Below, in pieces: positions 13,625 to 25,951 of a stretch of DNA of 64,000 nucleotides. A model generated the notes under the pieces. The model saw only the letters and a list, made by a program, of their open reading frames with translations, did no database searches and was not told where the DNA came from. This DNA comes from Dreissena polymorpha (Eukaryota; Mollusca; Bivalvia; Myida; Dreissenidae), in the NCBI RefSeq assembly GCF_020536995.1, contig NC_068360.1, forward strand, positions 85,016,663 to 85,080,662, given 5' to 3'. Both the position numbers and the translations under genes were made by a program. The first letter of the stretch is position 1; each line of letters starts with the position of its first letter.

Positions 13625-13837
13625 GGGTCACAAGTCGTCCGTTAAATCTTGGCGCAGTATGCAGCCACGGCACATTGGCTTATTTCCCTCACAGGTACCC
13701 ATTATATACACCTAGGTGGAGAGGAGCAGATGTGGGATAAATTTCTTGCTCAAGAAATTCCAGTGGTCAGGGCGGGATTCGAACCCGGGACCTCTCGATT
13801 CATAAGCCAGCGTTCTACCATTAGACCACTGCTCCCA
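13625..13837 (-). mobile_element. tRNA-derived SINE
   Basis: On the minus strand a tRNA-like head (about 13837 down to 13765) carries a box A (TGGTCTAATGG) and box B (GGTTCGAATCC). Its cloverleaf pairs poorly, so it is not a working tRNA. A body follows with CTCCACCTAGGTGTATATAA and GGGTACCTGTGAGGG, a core I associate with SINEs of marine invertebrates. The two opposite-strand open frames here (13649-13912 and 13712-13933) are translations of the SINE. Confidence 0.65.
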
Positions 13838-13839
13838 CG

Positions 13840-15285
13840 ATTTTTCTATAGTATCGATTTTTCGATTGCTCATAAACGAAAATTTACTTTTTTTAAGCTC
13901 ATATGTCAATAGTGTTACTGATATCATGTTCAAAGCAAATTTATTTTTACTTTAAGTTTAGAAGATAATAATTGTTTATACGCATTGGACAATTGAATCA
14001 TATATGCAGTCGAACATTTTTGATAAAACCACACACATGTTGGTATATTGAATACTGATTTTATATTATCAATCTTCGTGTCACAAACTGAAAAAATATT
14101 TAGCTTTTCTTAAAGAGCTATCAATTAATAATCGAACTCATAAATATCATACATGTAAAGTATACAACCGGCATAGAGAACAGTTCCTAAATACCATAAC
14201 GAATCACAAAACGTAAATACTTTATCCCGGACAATTTCTGAAAACTTTAAATATTTAAAAACAGATCAATTAAAAGATTGAAAAACGACCATTTTCATGT
14301 CTCGCAAAATGTTTTTTCAATAATTATAACACATTACTGAAATAAATATTTTAATATTTTTGTATGAGCCTCTCGAGAGCTAAGGATTTAGACTTGTATT
14401 ATATGTGGTGCGGGTCACAAAGAATGATTTTACCGTTTATTATCGTAAATTTGTCTAGAGCTTTAAACTGAGATATCGTTCAAATATGTACGCACCACGG
14501 GCGGGGCAAGTCGCACGACGGCAAAAGGCGATGCAAAAGGCTTACCTTGTGAACATTTTGCAAAGATGAGCTTTACATAGCAAAATTGATAAAAGTTCTG
14601 TTACAATTGTGATTTACATTGTATTTGATCAAAAGCACAAATACACATAATTTCATATAAAAGAAGTGCAAATGAAAGATATAAACAAACTTATAGTGCC
14701 TTTACACTCTAAGACGTGTGTTATTTACCTATTAACGTCTTTTATACCAAAACAAAAGTCAGCTTTTTTGTGTGTTTTTCTGTCAATCGAACAATCACAC
14801 GTAGAGTTTCTGTTAGATTTGTTTTTAATGTATAAGAAAGGGAATTGTTTAGTTGGAGAATCAATAGACTAGTTCACCTTTTTTTATTTTGTTTTCAATG
14901 TAATCAAATGTATTTATTAACAACAATGTACTGTTTAAAAGCAACACAACAGTTGATAAAAAACAACAGTCGCATTCATGAATACTAGTTAATATCAGAA
15001 CGATAAACACACTTGTCTTGAGAATCGTAAAAGGCAGTATGAGTGGATATTGTTTATATGCACGCAAAAAAATCTTTTAATTACTTGCAACCGGTGTATG
15101 TAGTGTACTGTCCTACAAAAAAGCGATGTAATCGCAAACAAAATCTACACCGTATTGCTAGAACGCTAAAAACTTGTACATTCCTTGGTATCTAATGCTC
15201 AAAGATTGGATATTTTAAACGAAAATAACCGACCGTAACCCTGATCTTTGTTATTATCTTAAAAACCCACATATGTGAAGTTTGA
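13840..15285. other. Non-coding stretch
   Basis: AT-rich with only short random frames (14666-14872, 14861-15067). No feature recognised before the possible first exon of LRR copy B. Confidence 0.4.
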
Positions 15286-15286
15286 A

Positions 15287-17070
15287 ATGGATCGAGGTAA
15301 GTGGTTATTGTGTGTGACTTTAATTTCATCTCTTATATATCATTGTTTAATATAAATAGCATATATTATTGTATGGTATATGGATTTAACACCATTGCCT
15401 AAGTGTATGATTTAAACGAACTGGTATTACGGAGATATATCCTTACAGTTAATACTAAGTAGTTTTGTTACTTTTACCAATAGACTGAAAGCGCAGCTAT
15501 TAGCTTCTAAATATCCAGTGTTTTAAAAAGGAACTGCATTTAGAACATGCCAAAAACCAACACTGTGATTAAAAACCGAATAAAACGAAAACTGTTTTAT
15601 AAATTTCAGATACTCCCATAGCCGTAGAACTGCAAACACAGGCATATATTTTAAGGTAGTTAGATTTTAAAAGAAAAGTGTAGATTTATTGCACAACATT
15701 ATAACGAAATCGAATTAAGTCATATCGTTTATATGCAATTTTATTTAATTCAGATGTGATTAAAATTTTGTTTCAGAGTACAATCTCTGATACGTGTTGA
15801 CGAATTTTCGTTTGCATCAATCGAACTCCTTCAATGCTGATCGTGAATGTCCGACCCAAGGTGTGATAATTGACTGCCATTGCACGCCTGATGTTATTGG
15901 AATGTTTCAATCGAGGACTGTTTGAATGTTCCTAGTTTTACCAGAACGAGCTGGACATTCAGGAATCTCGATCTGAGTAAGAATAATATCACGAACATCA
16001 ATGACCGAGCATTTGACAACGTTAACGTCACTGAAATCAACCTGTCAGATAACGCCATTCAACAATTCACATTGAAAACTTTTTCACCCTGAAAAAGCAA
16101 CTGTATAGGTTGGACTTGAAAAATAATAAACTGCAACAAATACCCCCAGTTCTTGCTCTTCTTGATAAACTTACAATTCTCGACGTAAGTTACAATCCCC
16201 TACCACAAACAGGATTCACAGATGACGTCATGCGTCGCATTGGAGATTTTCTTCAGGAATTTTCGGTTTGGTGATCCAACCTCAAAGAATGGCCAGACAC
16301 TTTACATCATTTTCAAGATCTAAGAATATTGAAATTTTACGGAGGAACAATGGATCGTATTCCAATAACGGCGTTTGCTGGCTTTGAGTGGACACTAAAA
16401 ACGCTATGGATGCAGAATACAAAATTGATTGTTGTTCCTCTTGCAATGTATTATCTCAACAGCGTTGATGAACTACATTTTGACAATAACGTTTTTATGA
16501 CAGATGATGGTATCCTAAGTCCAGCGTTTGCTGAATTAGTACCACCTTGCACACACTGACTTTGGAAAATAATGACTTTCAACGTTTCCAGCAGTTCTTA
16601 AAACACTGACGTCACTTCAAAATCTAAGTCTTGCAAGAAATAACTTGCAGGTGGTTAATGACAATACTGTAAGTGTTGTAGGAAGCAATATCACAATACT
16701 GAATCTTCAAGGATGCAACTTGGCGCGGATCCCCGAAGCACTGTCTAAGCTTGATAACCTTCTGGACCTCGATGTTTCCTATAACAGGATCATAACAATC
16801 GAGAAAAATGATTTGCAGGCAATGTCACAGTTACGAAAGCTCACACTTTCACACAATCCACTATACTACATATCAAAATTTAGCTTTCTCAACCAACTCG
16901 TTTGGAGTCTCTCGTTGTGCAGAACATTTCCGTTGCACGAAGTTCCAGAAGCGGTAAAGAATCTACCACAACTGACGATCTTAGACCTACGAATCGGACA
17001 TCAACTATTGACTGCAACTGCGACCTGACATGGTTACATTGCTTTATGAAAACAACAATACAAAATTAAG
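15287..17070 (+). pseudogene. LRR gene copy B, broken
   Basis: From about 15860 the + strand encodes a secreted-type LRR protein in pieces: an N-terminal cap remnant (about 15848-15900), repeats such as FRNLDLSKNNITNI and LYRLDLKNNKL, a linker around TGFTDDVMRRIGD, and further repeats in two longer frames (16329-16559 and 16645-17028). It ends with a C-terminal cap start, DCNCDLTWLHCFM, near 17010-17045. Several frameshifts and in-frame stops interrupt it, for example TGA near 16273. A possible first exon, ATG at 15287 followed by a GTAAGT donor at 15297, resembles the start arrangement of copies C and D but is not proven. The C-terminal end shows no intron, unlike copy D. It is a tandem paralogue of copies A, C, D and E. 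Confidence 0.8.
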
Positions 17071-17074
17071 GATA

Positions 17075-20000
17075 CTAGGAGAATGTTGCAATATTCATGG
17101 ACACAATTGACCCAATATGTTAAATAGATCTTCCAATCCAATGTCCGGTTAATGGAGCACTAATTTAATATCGATTAACAATATGTATCAATGTAAGATT
17201 GTGCCGCGCCAGTGCTAAAAAATGTGTGTAAATGTATTATGATATGCGGTAACTTGTTTTATGTTTTTGCATCAATGATTAAAAATCATACATAATATAT
17301 GAATCCGAGATTTGCTATCTGACACCAATTGTAGTTGCAGAAACAGGTGCAAAGTACTGTTAATGCATTACATGTACATATGCATATATTAACTTTGTTA
17401 CAGCGATCGCCTTTGAGCACTTTGTTATTAACCGAAAATTTTGTCATAGAGAAAACAGTGGTCAAAATTTATGTAGCCGGTGATTGCTACTGACATTGTT
17501 TTTTTTATAATTACGAAAAATACATAAAAAGCATGTACATGTGGTCGCGTTTAATATACATGCTACATGTTTTGTTATGCGTTTGTTTTTAAGAAATAAG
17601 GTTTTGACAGTTTACACGTAATACATGAGTCCCTTACAGATAATGTAAATCCCTATGTACACGTATAATGATTAATATTGAAATAAAATATCAATTGAGA
17701 ATATCAAAGGTGTTTTGAGATTTTTACTGTCACTGGAACGATATTGTTGGTTTATGGATACCAGACTTATTGATATTATATGTACATGCAGTTGTATATT
17801 CATCATTGGAATTCACAATGGAGTCTGGACAAATGTCTGAGCGCATGTTAACTAAATCAGTGTACACACTTCTTTTTATAAAACTGATACGTACCGAAGT
17901 GTTTTTAAATGTGGCATTTAGGGCACTTGGATTATATTATTTGGTTGACTGCCTAAGTCCTATCAAACCCACGTTTGAATATTGTGTGCAAAATTAGACA
18001 ATATAAAGGGACACTTGTTATCTGCTGGAATGTGTTTGATTGTGGAAAAAATAAACATATGTATACTATTGATGATACCACCATGAGGACATAAAGTAAG
18101 CGAGATTTGTTTGATGTCATTACACAGGCAAACACACACAAGTCTATCTAATATTAAGGCCCGCACCCTTTTTTGTTCCAAATCCTTATAAGTGTTATTT
18201 CACCGTCATTAACAAAACAATTGTCAAATATTATATATAATTCTATGAATTATGTGACATTCTTACAAGCCATTATATATAGACAACATATACTTGATGA
18301 GCGATTGAATGAAAAAATGGATAATTAATAAGATTTGTCATCCGGTTAAAACTATGCGCTGTAAAAGTGCGACATACTAAATATACTTATGCTATTGTTG
18401 TTTTTTGGCTTATTCCGTGTTTTTCTTACTTTCATCGTTGGTTTCATCTGTGATTGGTGCAAAAGTGGCTGTCGTATTTTAGTATCCGTCCCCGGTACAG
18501 TTGTAAGGGGGGATACAGGAATGAGCTTGTGTGACTGATCTTTTGTCCGGCCCTCCGTCCGCAATTGAGTGTTTTGTATCGGGATATATCGAGTACTTAT
18601 ACAGGTATAAATATGTTAAAGGTAAAAAGAGAGGACATTGACTGCACAAAAACGATAAATCTTGCCTTCATCTTTTTAGAGTGTTTTCCTTTGGTATTTT
18701 TATATAAAAAATTATCAATTTTGTTATAATATTAAGAAAAACAAGGAGAGGTATCGACTATAACTCCAGCAAATAAATTGCCGTAAACAACGTCATCCTA
18801 CCCATGGTAGGTATCATTGGGTTATTGTAATGCTAAATGTTAGTCAGAATACTATTAAAATATAGAAGGCATTAATTTGACACTTCATATATCGATATAA
18901 CTGCTTGAAAGGAAGTGCAGAGCACAACCGCTTTAATCATGTTTTCATAACTGATGTTATTGCCGTTTGTCATGTCCAGGCCATATATATTGAAACATTA
19001 TGCGAGGCCTGAACTTAATGGCAGTACTCTTATATCGAAGCTAAGTGTAATAAGAAACATACGACTTTATACCTGTCTCAGCTAAGTTCCAGCATTCAGA
19101 AGCAATTATTCGGCATCACATTATTTAAAATATAATCAAGTACGACTTATCGCATTTTGAAGTAAACCATCTATACTCTAGTAACACCATTTATATTAAA
19201 TATTAAAAAGTGTTTCGTAGGTTTACTTTACACTTCGAAGTGCCATAATTTGGAGCTGTTCATCCTTGAAAACCGTATTATAAGTCATCTAAGGAATTTT
19301 TTTAAATCCATTTGATAAAAGGTTTACAACTTTAAAAACACATTTTTTTGTTTTAAATCTAATACATCTCTACAAATGTTTGATAAGATTATGTTAAAAC
19401 TCTTGTTTTATTAACGTGTCTTTGATAATAAAACAACATAAGTCCTCTTAATGAGTGAAAACAATTAGTAATAAAAAAACACTATAAGTCGAATGCATGT
19501 TCTTCTTGTACATTAGTAAATATACCTTACCTTACCTTATTGTATTGATAAGGAGTTACCATTGGTTACTTCACTCTTTATATTTATTAGAATCTGATGT
19601 CTAATGATTTTATGTAAACTGAAAACCATGAAATTCAATATAATCGCCGCTTTAAAGCATTTTACAAGTTTCGTTTGAATTCTTGTTGAGGGGTTAGAAA
19701 TGTGCTGGACTTTAATCATGCTAACATAATTGAAACTTTGTATAACACTCAGATCTAACCTACATAAATAATCTAATAGAAAGCGTCGAAAGATTTTTAT
19801 ATTGTGCGTATTTAATTTCGTTATTGATTTAATTGGCATATTTATACAAAATTTTGTGATGCTTAAGTTGTTATAACTTTATTGGTTAATATAATAAAGC
19901 GAATGTGGTGCCATGACGACAACGTACATTTCATTTAACTGCAAATAGGATTTAAATTATCGTATACGGGCCAATAACCGAATTTAGTAATTCGATTGCT

Positions 20001-21340
20001 TTTAGTCATGCAAATGTCATAAGAATGTGCAAACTGTTTTATGATGAGTTATATCGTAGGAAGATTCTCGCTTTGTTAAAAAAGTATATTGTTTTAATCA
20101 AACTATTGGGAATTCATATGACTGTTTACTATTGGCATATATTAAAATATATACAAATGGCATAGGTAAACATTTGATTTAGTAAACGACACCAGAAGAA
20201 AGCAACCTTTTTTGTCGGAACGTTTAGGAATAATTGATACTCGTATTATGCATGGTCAATATCTGAATGCAAAGTAATCACTTAATGTAAATTCAATACA
20301 TCAAGTATACTAGTCCTAGAAATCGGGTTGACAGTCTAAACAAAATATGAACATATGGGCATTGCAACTGCTGTAACGTCGGAAAACCTGTATAATTGGT
20401 ATATTTGTTTTATAATTTTCCTTCTTATGTATCTTTATTTCATAGTGACGTACAAACACTCAATCCTTACATTGTTTAATAATAAAGCTCACCAGTGATT
20501 GAAATTATTTTATTTTCTTATCATTGTAAAAATAAGTGTTACTCAATTGAAATGATATTTCCATTATTAGGATAACATTTTAATTGCAACGCGTTCAGGT
20601 TTATGTTTACTCGCACGAGTGTGTTTAGTGATTATCGCTGATCTACGTGAGGTTCGCCGTCCCTTTACAACCAGTGTGTAATCCAATACTTTCAATTAAC
20701 TTTTTCCGTGTGTTGTGACCTAAGTTTAAATATTTGCCACTTTTGTGTTGTAAGTTGTGTTCTTAATAAAATAGGACATTGGTTCATTTATAAAAGCAAA
20801 AGACTAACGGATAGTAAATATATTCTATCGCCATGTTTGTTTTTATAGAATTTAATGGTTTATATTGGTAATTTTGTCTCGTAAATCATTACCTCGGTGA
20901 TAATCGCTATTGTAATTATGACAACCGTAATTTATGACACAGTAAATGACGTTCTTACATATAAATATATATGTTTTTGTGTATGATAGTCTTTGACCAT
21001 ATGAGCATATAACTTGTTGATAGTTATCACGTGTTTGGTCATAAACCTCGACTCCTTTGACACCACATGTAACTCCGAATTTAAATATCAGCTTAGATAT
21101 AATGGTATTTTATTTAGTATCTATCTTGTTACAATGGGAATCATGTTGAGAATATCTCACAGCGCGCCATATCTATTTAACAAGTTGGCAAATGTTCGAT
21201 TTTCATCTATGCCTAGATACCTAATCTCATGTTGATACGTCAGTTGTCTTTTCATTGGATCGTTTGTGAAAATACTCTGAAGACATAAATTGTATTCGAG
21301 TATTCTGTTTTTCCGTGTCTGTCATAAAACCACAAGAAGG
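17075..21340. other. AT-rich non-coding stretch
   Basis: Short frames at 17770-17997, 17953-18141, 18352-18564, 19537-19839 and 21014-21235 have no domain signature. No splice-linked exons or RNA genes recognised. Confidence 0.4.
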
Positions 21341-21342
21341 AA

Positions 21343-22895
21343 ATGGTAAGTTACATATTATATATATATATTGCACTATCGCCATATGATAGAATTGCCC
21401 ACATGTAAATGCCGTTGTGATTTTTATATAATGATATTTAATTTCGATTATATTACATTATATTTATTATTGTGTACGCAGGCAATCATCCGATGTGTAC
21501 TCGTTTACCTGATCACTCTGTGCGCCCGTGGACAGTCCCAAGTCTGCCCAAACACGGTTGTGTGCAGTTGTTCGGACCACATCATAGAATGCCATGACAG
21601 AGGTTTGACCAGTATTCCTTTTTTCCAACAAGTCAACCACGTCTACACTGAATTGAATTTAGAGAACAATTTTATCAAAACTATACCTGCCGACGCATTC
21701 AAGAACATTCCCGATCTGTCGCCTGTATTTCTCAACAACAATAGCATACTTTGTATAGATGAACACGCATTCAGAGGTGTCGACGGGAAGATTACACGTG
21801 TTAATCTTGCAAAAAAAAAACTTGACAAGATTTCCCTCATCCCATGGTGCATTGAACACTATATTGAATATTGATGTATCGAATAATCCGATCGATGCCG
21901 ACATTTTTGATGAGCATACCATGTATGAAATCGGAGACACACTAACTGCGTTACACTTTGGTTCGGATGTTCTTCGGCAATGACCTGTGACCCTGCGACA
22001 CCTGCAAGCCCTGCAATTTTTGAACGTAACTGGTGGATCATTTTATACACTTCCTCCTTAAGCGTTCCATGGCTTTGAAGGGACACTCACTACGCTGTCA
22101 ATACAGCATACACAGTTGACTGCTCTGCCATTTGCATTATCGAAGCTTCGTTTTCTTGATAGGCTATACTTCGATCACAACCATGCCATCGGCGACTCCG
22201 GTATACTTATAACATCACTCAGCAACGACACCCTGACCAATCTTCAGTTCTTATCCTTAGTCGATGACAACCTTACGTACTTCCCTTCTCTGTTACGCTT
22301 CCTTCGCAATGTACGCTCTCTTGTTCTGGATTCCAACAGACTGGCGTTTGGGCGTTTGTGAGTGACTCATCGGTAGCTGTTGCTATTGGAACCCCTATAC
22401 ACGACTTGAGCCTTCGAAACTGTTCATTGTCTAGAGTACCAGGTGCTTTGTCGAAGCTTACCAACCTTACATCACTCGACCTTACTGACAATCAGATTCG
22501 AAGATTTGAAAACAGCGATTTCAACAATATGGGGAGGCTTCAAAATCTTATTGTCACAAGAAATCCGTTAGATTCATTGCCAACGAAATCTTCAAGGATT
22601 TGAGGTGCTTGCAAAAACTTGACATCATGGATTCCAACATCAAAACAATGCCAGAATACGACTCTAACACTTCCGCTTGACAAAAAAAGAATGTACATGC
22701 AACATCATCTGGCTGAAACAGTTCATGGAGCTCTGCAACACTCACCTGAAGATAGCCGGATCCTGCGAGACAATAGATTCTGATGTCGCCGACTATCTTA
22801 TGGCTCACATCCCAAACTGCCCTAACTACTCCAGGCAAACCCAGTGTGTCAGCTCCACGTGTTATCTGGGTAGCTCATCTTGGAGATTTTCCTAA
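21343..22895 (+). pseudogene. LRR gene copy C, broken
   Basis: The start codon (ATG 21343-21345) is followed directly by a GTAAGT donor. An acceptor AG at 21480-21481 opens exon 2, giving the signal peptide MAIIRCVLVYLITLCARG. An LRR N-terminal cap follows (CPNTVVCSCSDHIIEC), then repeats such as YTELNLENNFIKTIP. The frame slips in a run of ten A at about 21810, continues in another frame (FPSSHGALNTILNIDVSNN), and meets in-frame TGA (21981) and TAA (near 22065). It shifts again near 22358 and once more near 22590. It ends with a C-terminal cap (ECTCNIIWLKQFM, GSCETI, IPNCP) and a stop at 22893. The cap is intronless. No transmembrane segment is visible, so the ancestral product was probably secreted. 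Confidence 0.85.
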
Positions 22896-23011
22896 TACAC
22901 TTGTTTGAAACAAAACACAGGTTGCATATGCAATTGTTTTTGACATGTTTGTATCATTTCGGTGATTAAAACTCATATAAAAACTAGAAATATCCAATAT
23001 TGTTGATTTTT

Positions 23012-24371
23012 AGCTCATCTATTTTTTAAAAAAAAATTATGAGCTATTGTCATCACCTTGGCGTCGGCGTCGGCGTCGGCGTCGGCGTTGGCGTTGGCGT
23101 TGGCGTCGGCGTCCGGTTAAGTTTTGCGTTTAGGTCCACTTTTCTCAGAAAGTATCAATGCTATTGCATTCAAACTTGGTACACTTACTTACTATCATGA
23201 GGGGACTGGGCAGGCAAAGTTAGATAACTCTGGCGTGCATTTTGACACAATTATGTGCCCTTTTTATACTTAAAAAATTGAAAATTTTGGTTAAGTTTTG
23301 CGTTTAGTTCCACTTTTCTCAGTGAGTATCAATGCTATTGCATTCAAACTTGGTACACTTACTTACTATCATGAGGGGACTGGGCAGGCAAAGTTAGATA
23401 ACTCTGGCATGCATTTTGACAGAATTATGTGCCCTTTTTATACTTAGAAAATTGACAATTTTGGTTAAGTTTTGTGTTTAGGTCCATTTTATTCCTTAAG
23501 CATCAAAGCTATTGCTTTCATACTTGCAAACACTTACTAACTATCATAAGGGGACTGTGCAGGCAAAGTAATGTAACTCTGACTGGCATTTTGACAGAAT
23601 TATGTGCCCTTTTTATACTTAGAAAATTGAAAATTTGATTAAGTTTTGTGTTTAGGTCCACTTTATTCCTACAGTATCAAAGCTATTGCTTTCATACTTG
23701 CAAGATTTATGAACTATCATAAGGGGACGGTGCAGGCAAAGTTATGTAGCTCTGACTGGCATTTGGACAGAATTATGGGCCCTTATACTTAGAAAATTTA
23801 AAATTTGGTTAAGATTTATGTTTTGGTCCACTTTACCCCTAAAGTATCATAGATATTGCTTTCATACTTGGAACACTCACAAACTATCATAAGGGTACAG
23901 TAAAAGGACAAGTTGCATAACTCTGGTTGTCATTGTTATGGAATTATGGCCCTTTTTTGACTTAGTAACTTTTAATATATGGTTAAATTTTGTGTTTCGA
24001 TCCACTCGAAGTATCAAGGCTATTGCTTTCAAACTTCAAATACTTACATGCTATCATGAGGTTACTGTACCTGGCAACTTGAATTTTACTTTGACCTTTG
24101 AATGACCTTGACTCTCAAGGTCAAATTATTAAATTTTGCTAAAATTGCCATAACTTCTTTATTTATGATTAGATTTGATCGATACTTTGATGAAACTACT
24201 CTTACCTGACATACCACAATAGACTTCACCCAAACCATCCCCCGTGCCCTCCCCCCCTCCCCCTCCCCCCCCCTATTTTTTTTTTTTTTTTTTTTTTAAG
24301 ATCATCTCACAAATGACCACCACACCCTCACACTATACCCCCCCCACCCCCCCCCCCCCCAATTTTTTTTT

Positions 24372-24409
<38 letters not shown>

Positions 24410-24705
24410 CATCTCACAAATTATCACCACACCCTCACACTATACCCCCCCCCCATTTTTTTTTTAAAACGGTTATGTTTGAAATACCGTCCAACCATCG
24501 CACCCAAACCCCCCCCCCCCGATTTTTTTTTTTTTTTTTTTTTTCGCTTTTTTTGAAGATAATGTAATAAATGTCCACAACGCCACACTATACACCCTTC
24601 TTCACTCCACTCCTCCCTCCTTTGTGATTGAAAATGAGAGTCCCTTCACCTTTAAAAAGAAAATAGATGAGCGGTCTGCACCCGCAAGGCGGTGCTCTTG
24701 TTTAA
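23012..24705. mobile_element. Non-autonomous element with (GGCGTC)n run and ~173-bp tandem core
   Basis: The ends carry an inverted 13-mer: gctcatctatttt at 23013 and aaaatagatgagc at 24660-24672. Next comes a hexanucleotide run (23060-23113). Then a core unit is repeated, with the phrase ttaagttttgcgtttagg at about 23117, 23292, 23464, 23639, 23809 and 23982 (spacing 170-175 bp). After the core come poly-C/poly-T tracts (24240-24545). The right end is a short hairpin, gcacccgcaaggcggtgc. It has no transposase. The layout recalls the pearl/Helitron-like non-autonomous elements described from oysters, but the family is not established here. The 107-codon open frame over the poly-C/T tract is not a gene. 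Confidence 0.8.
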
Positions 24706-25950
24706 TTTTGTTTTAATTCTGTTTTCTTTTTTTATTCATATAAGGAATCGGTTGACTAAAACGCATATATAAATAATCCAATTAAATTAATCTTGGTTAT
24801 GAAATTGTAATAGCCTCTTCTTAGAAGATCATGCGGAGTACAAATAATGTGAACAGTCTGTGTAATGTTAATCTAGAGAATCAATGCTAAAATGACACTA
24901 ATTCAACCGATAGTCTGCACAAACTAGCCTTACAACTGTATATCTTTTATGTTGACTGTTTTAAGCTGCAAAGTTTTTGTAACCAACAAAAGTAAATTTA
25001 TAAACCAATTTAAAGCTGGATCACATGATCGATCTTAAAGGAGATATTAACGGTATTTCCTATACGTATCAGATTCTTGCATATTTCCGTTTTTGTGCAT
25101 ATGTTTATATAAGAATATTAAATATGTATACAATCTCTTTGAAAAGATACCTTCACACTTGTCCAATATTAATTCAAAACACGGCTCCAGTTGATTTTAC
25201 CTTACATTTTCTGGGTCGAACATCTCATTTAATTTTACAGTATTTGTTTTTCGTATGATGTCAACATTGTTTAGAAAGTAGAGTTTTAAAAGAATGGTAA
25301 CCTTGTTTGGTACATAGTTTCGGTTGAAGGAAACAATTGAATTCCAGCTGTTTAAACTACAATCTTTAGCGGCGTATTCAGGCAACTACATGATTACCAA
25401 AATGTTCGGCATTGTTTGACATAATAATGACTCGAAAGCAATCAGTACATTGCATTATTATGGATGCCTTAGTTGTCATGAGCAAACACTGCAAGAGAGG
25501 TTCTGCATAGGTTGTCCAATATATTCGTTATAAATAAATATTGATACTGTTAGCTTTTAACATTTCGTTTTCGGACGTCTGTATTGCTTTTTTATTTTTT
25601 GAATATTAGTTGTTCGTACACGAGTTAAATGTACATTAAAATAGTATGTGTTTTAAATAAGCAATACGCGCAAACCATTAAGCGAAATATTATCATTAAG
25701 GATAAAGTGATTCGAAGCCCATTCTTTATTTATATCTTGTATTACGATTGTATGGTTTTAAATAGTGTATTTGATCCTTAAATTTCTTGTGTATAATCAA
25801 TTATTGTTAAAGGATAGTAACTGCATCTACACTATTCTATGAATTTTGCACTCTACGACGTAAAAGCCCCTTCGTAAATGGAACAACGTGAATCCGCGAT
25901 AACGTATCTAGACGAAAATGATAAGGAATTCAGATTTCAACACTAAGCAG
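24706..25950. other. Non-coding stretch upstream of LRR copy D
   Basis: AT-rich, with short random frames (25025-25258, 25197-25385). It would hold the promoter of copy D, but no individual element is convincing. Confidence 0.4.
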
Positions 25951-25951
25951 A

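Noticed and set aside
13649-13933. Two opposite-strand frames of 87 and 73 codons
   Set aside because: Both lie on the tRNA-derived SINE.
24244-24567. 107-codon frame rich in Pro and Phe
   Set aside because: It is a translation of poly-C/poly-T tracts inside a mobile element.
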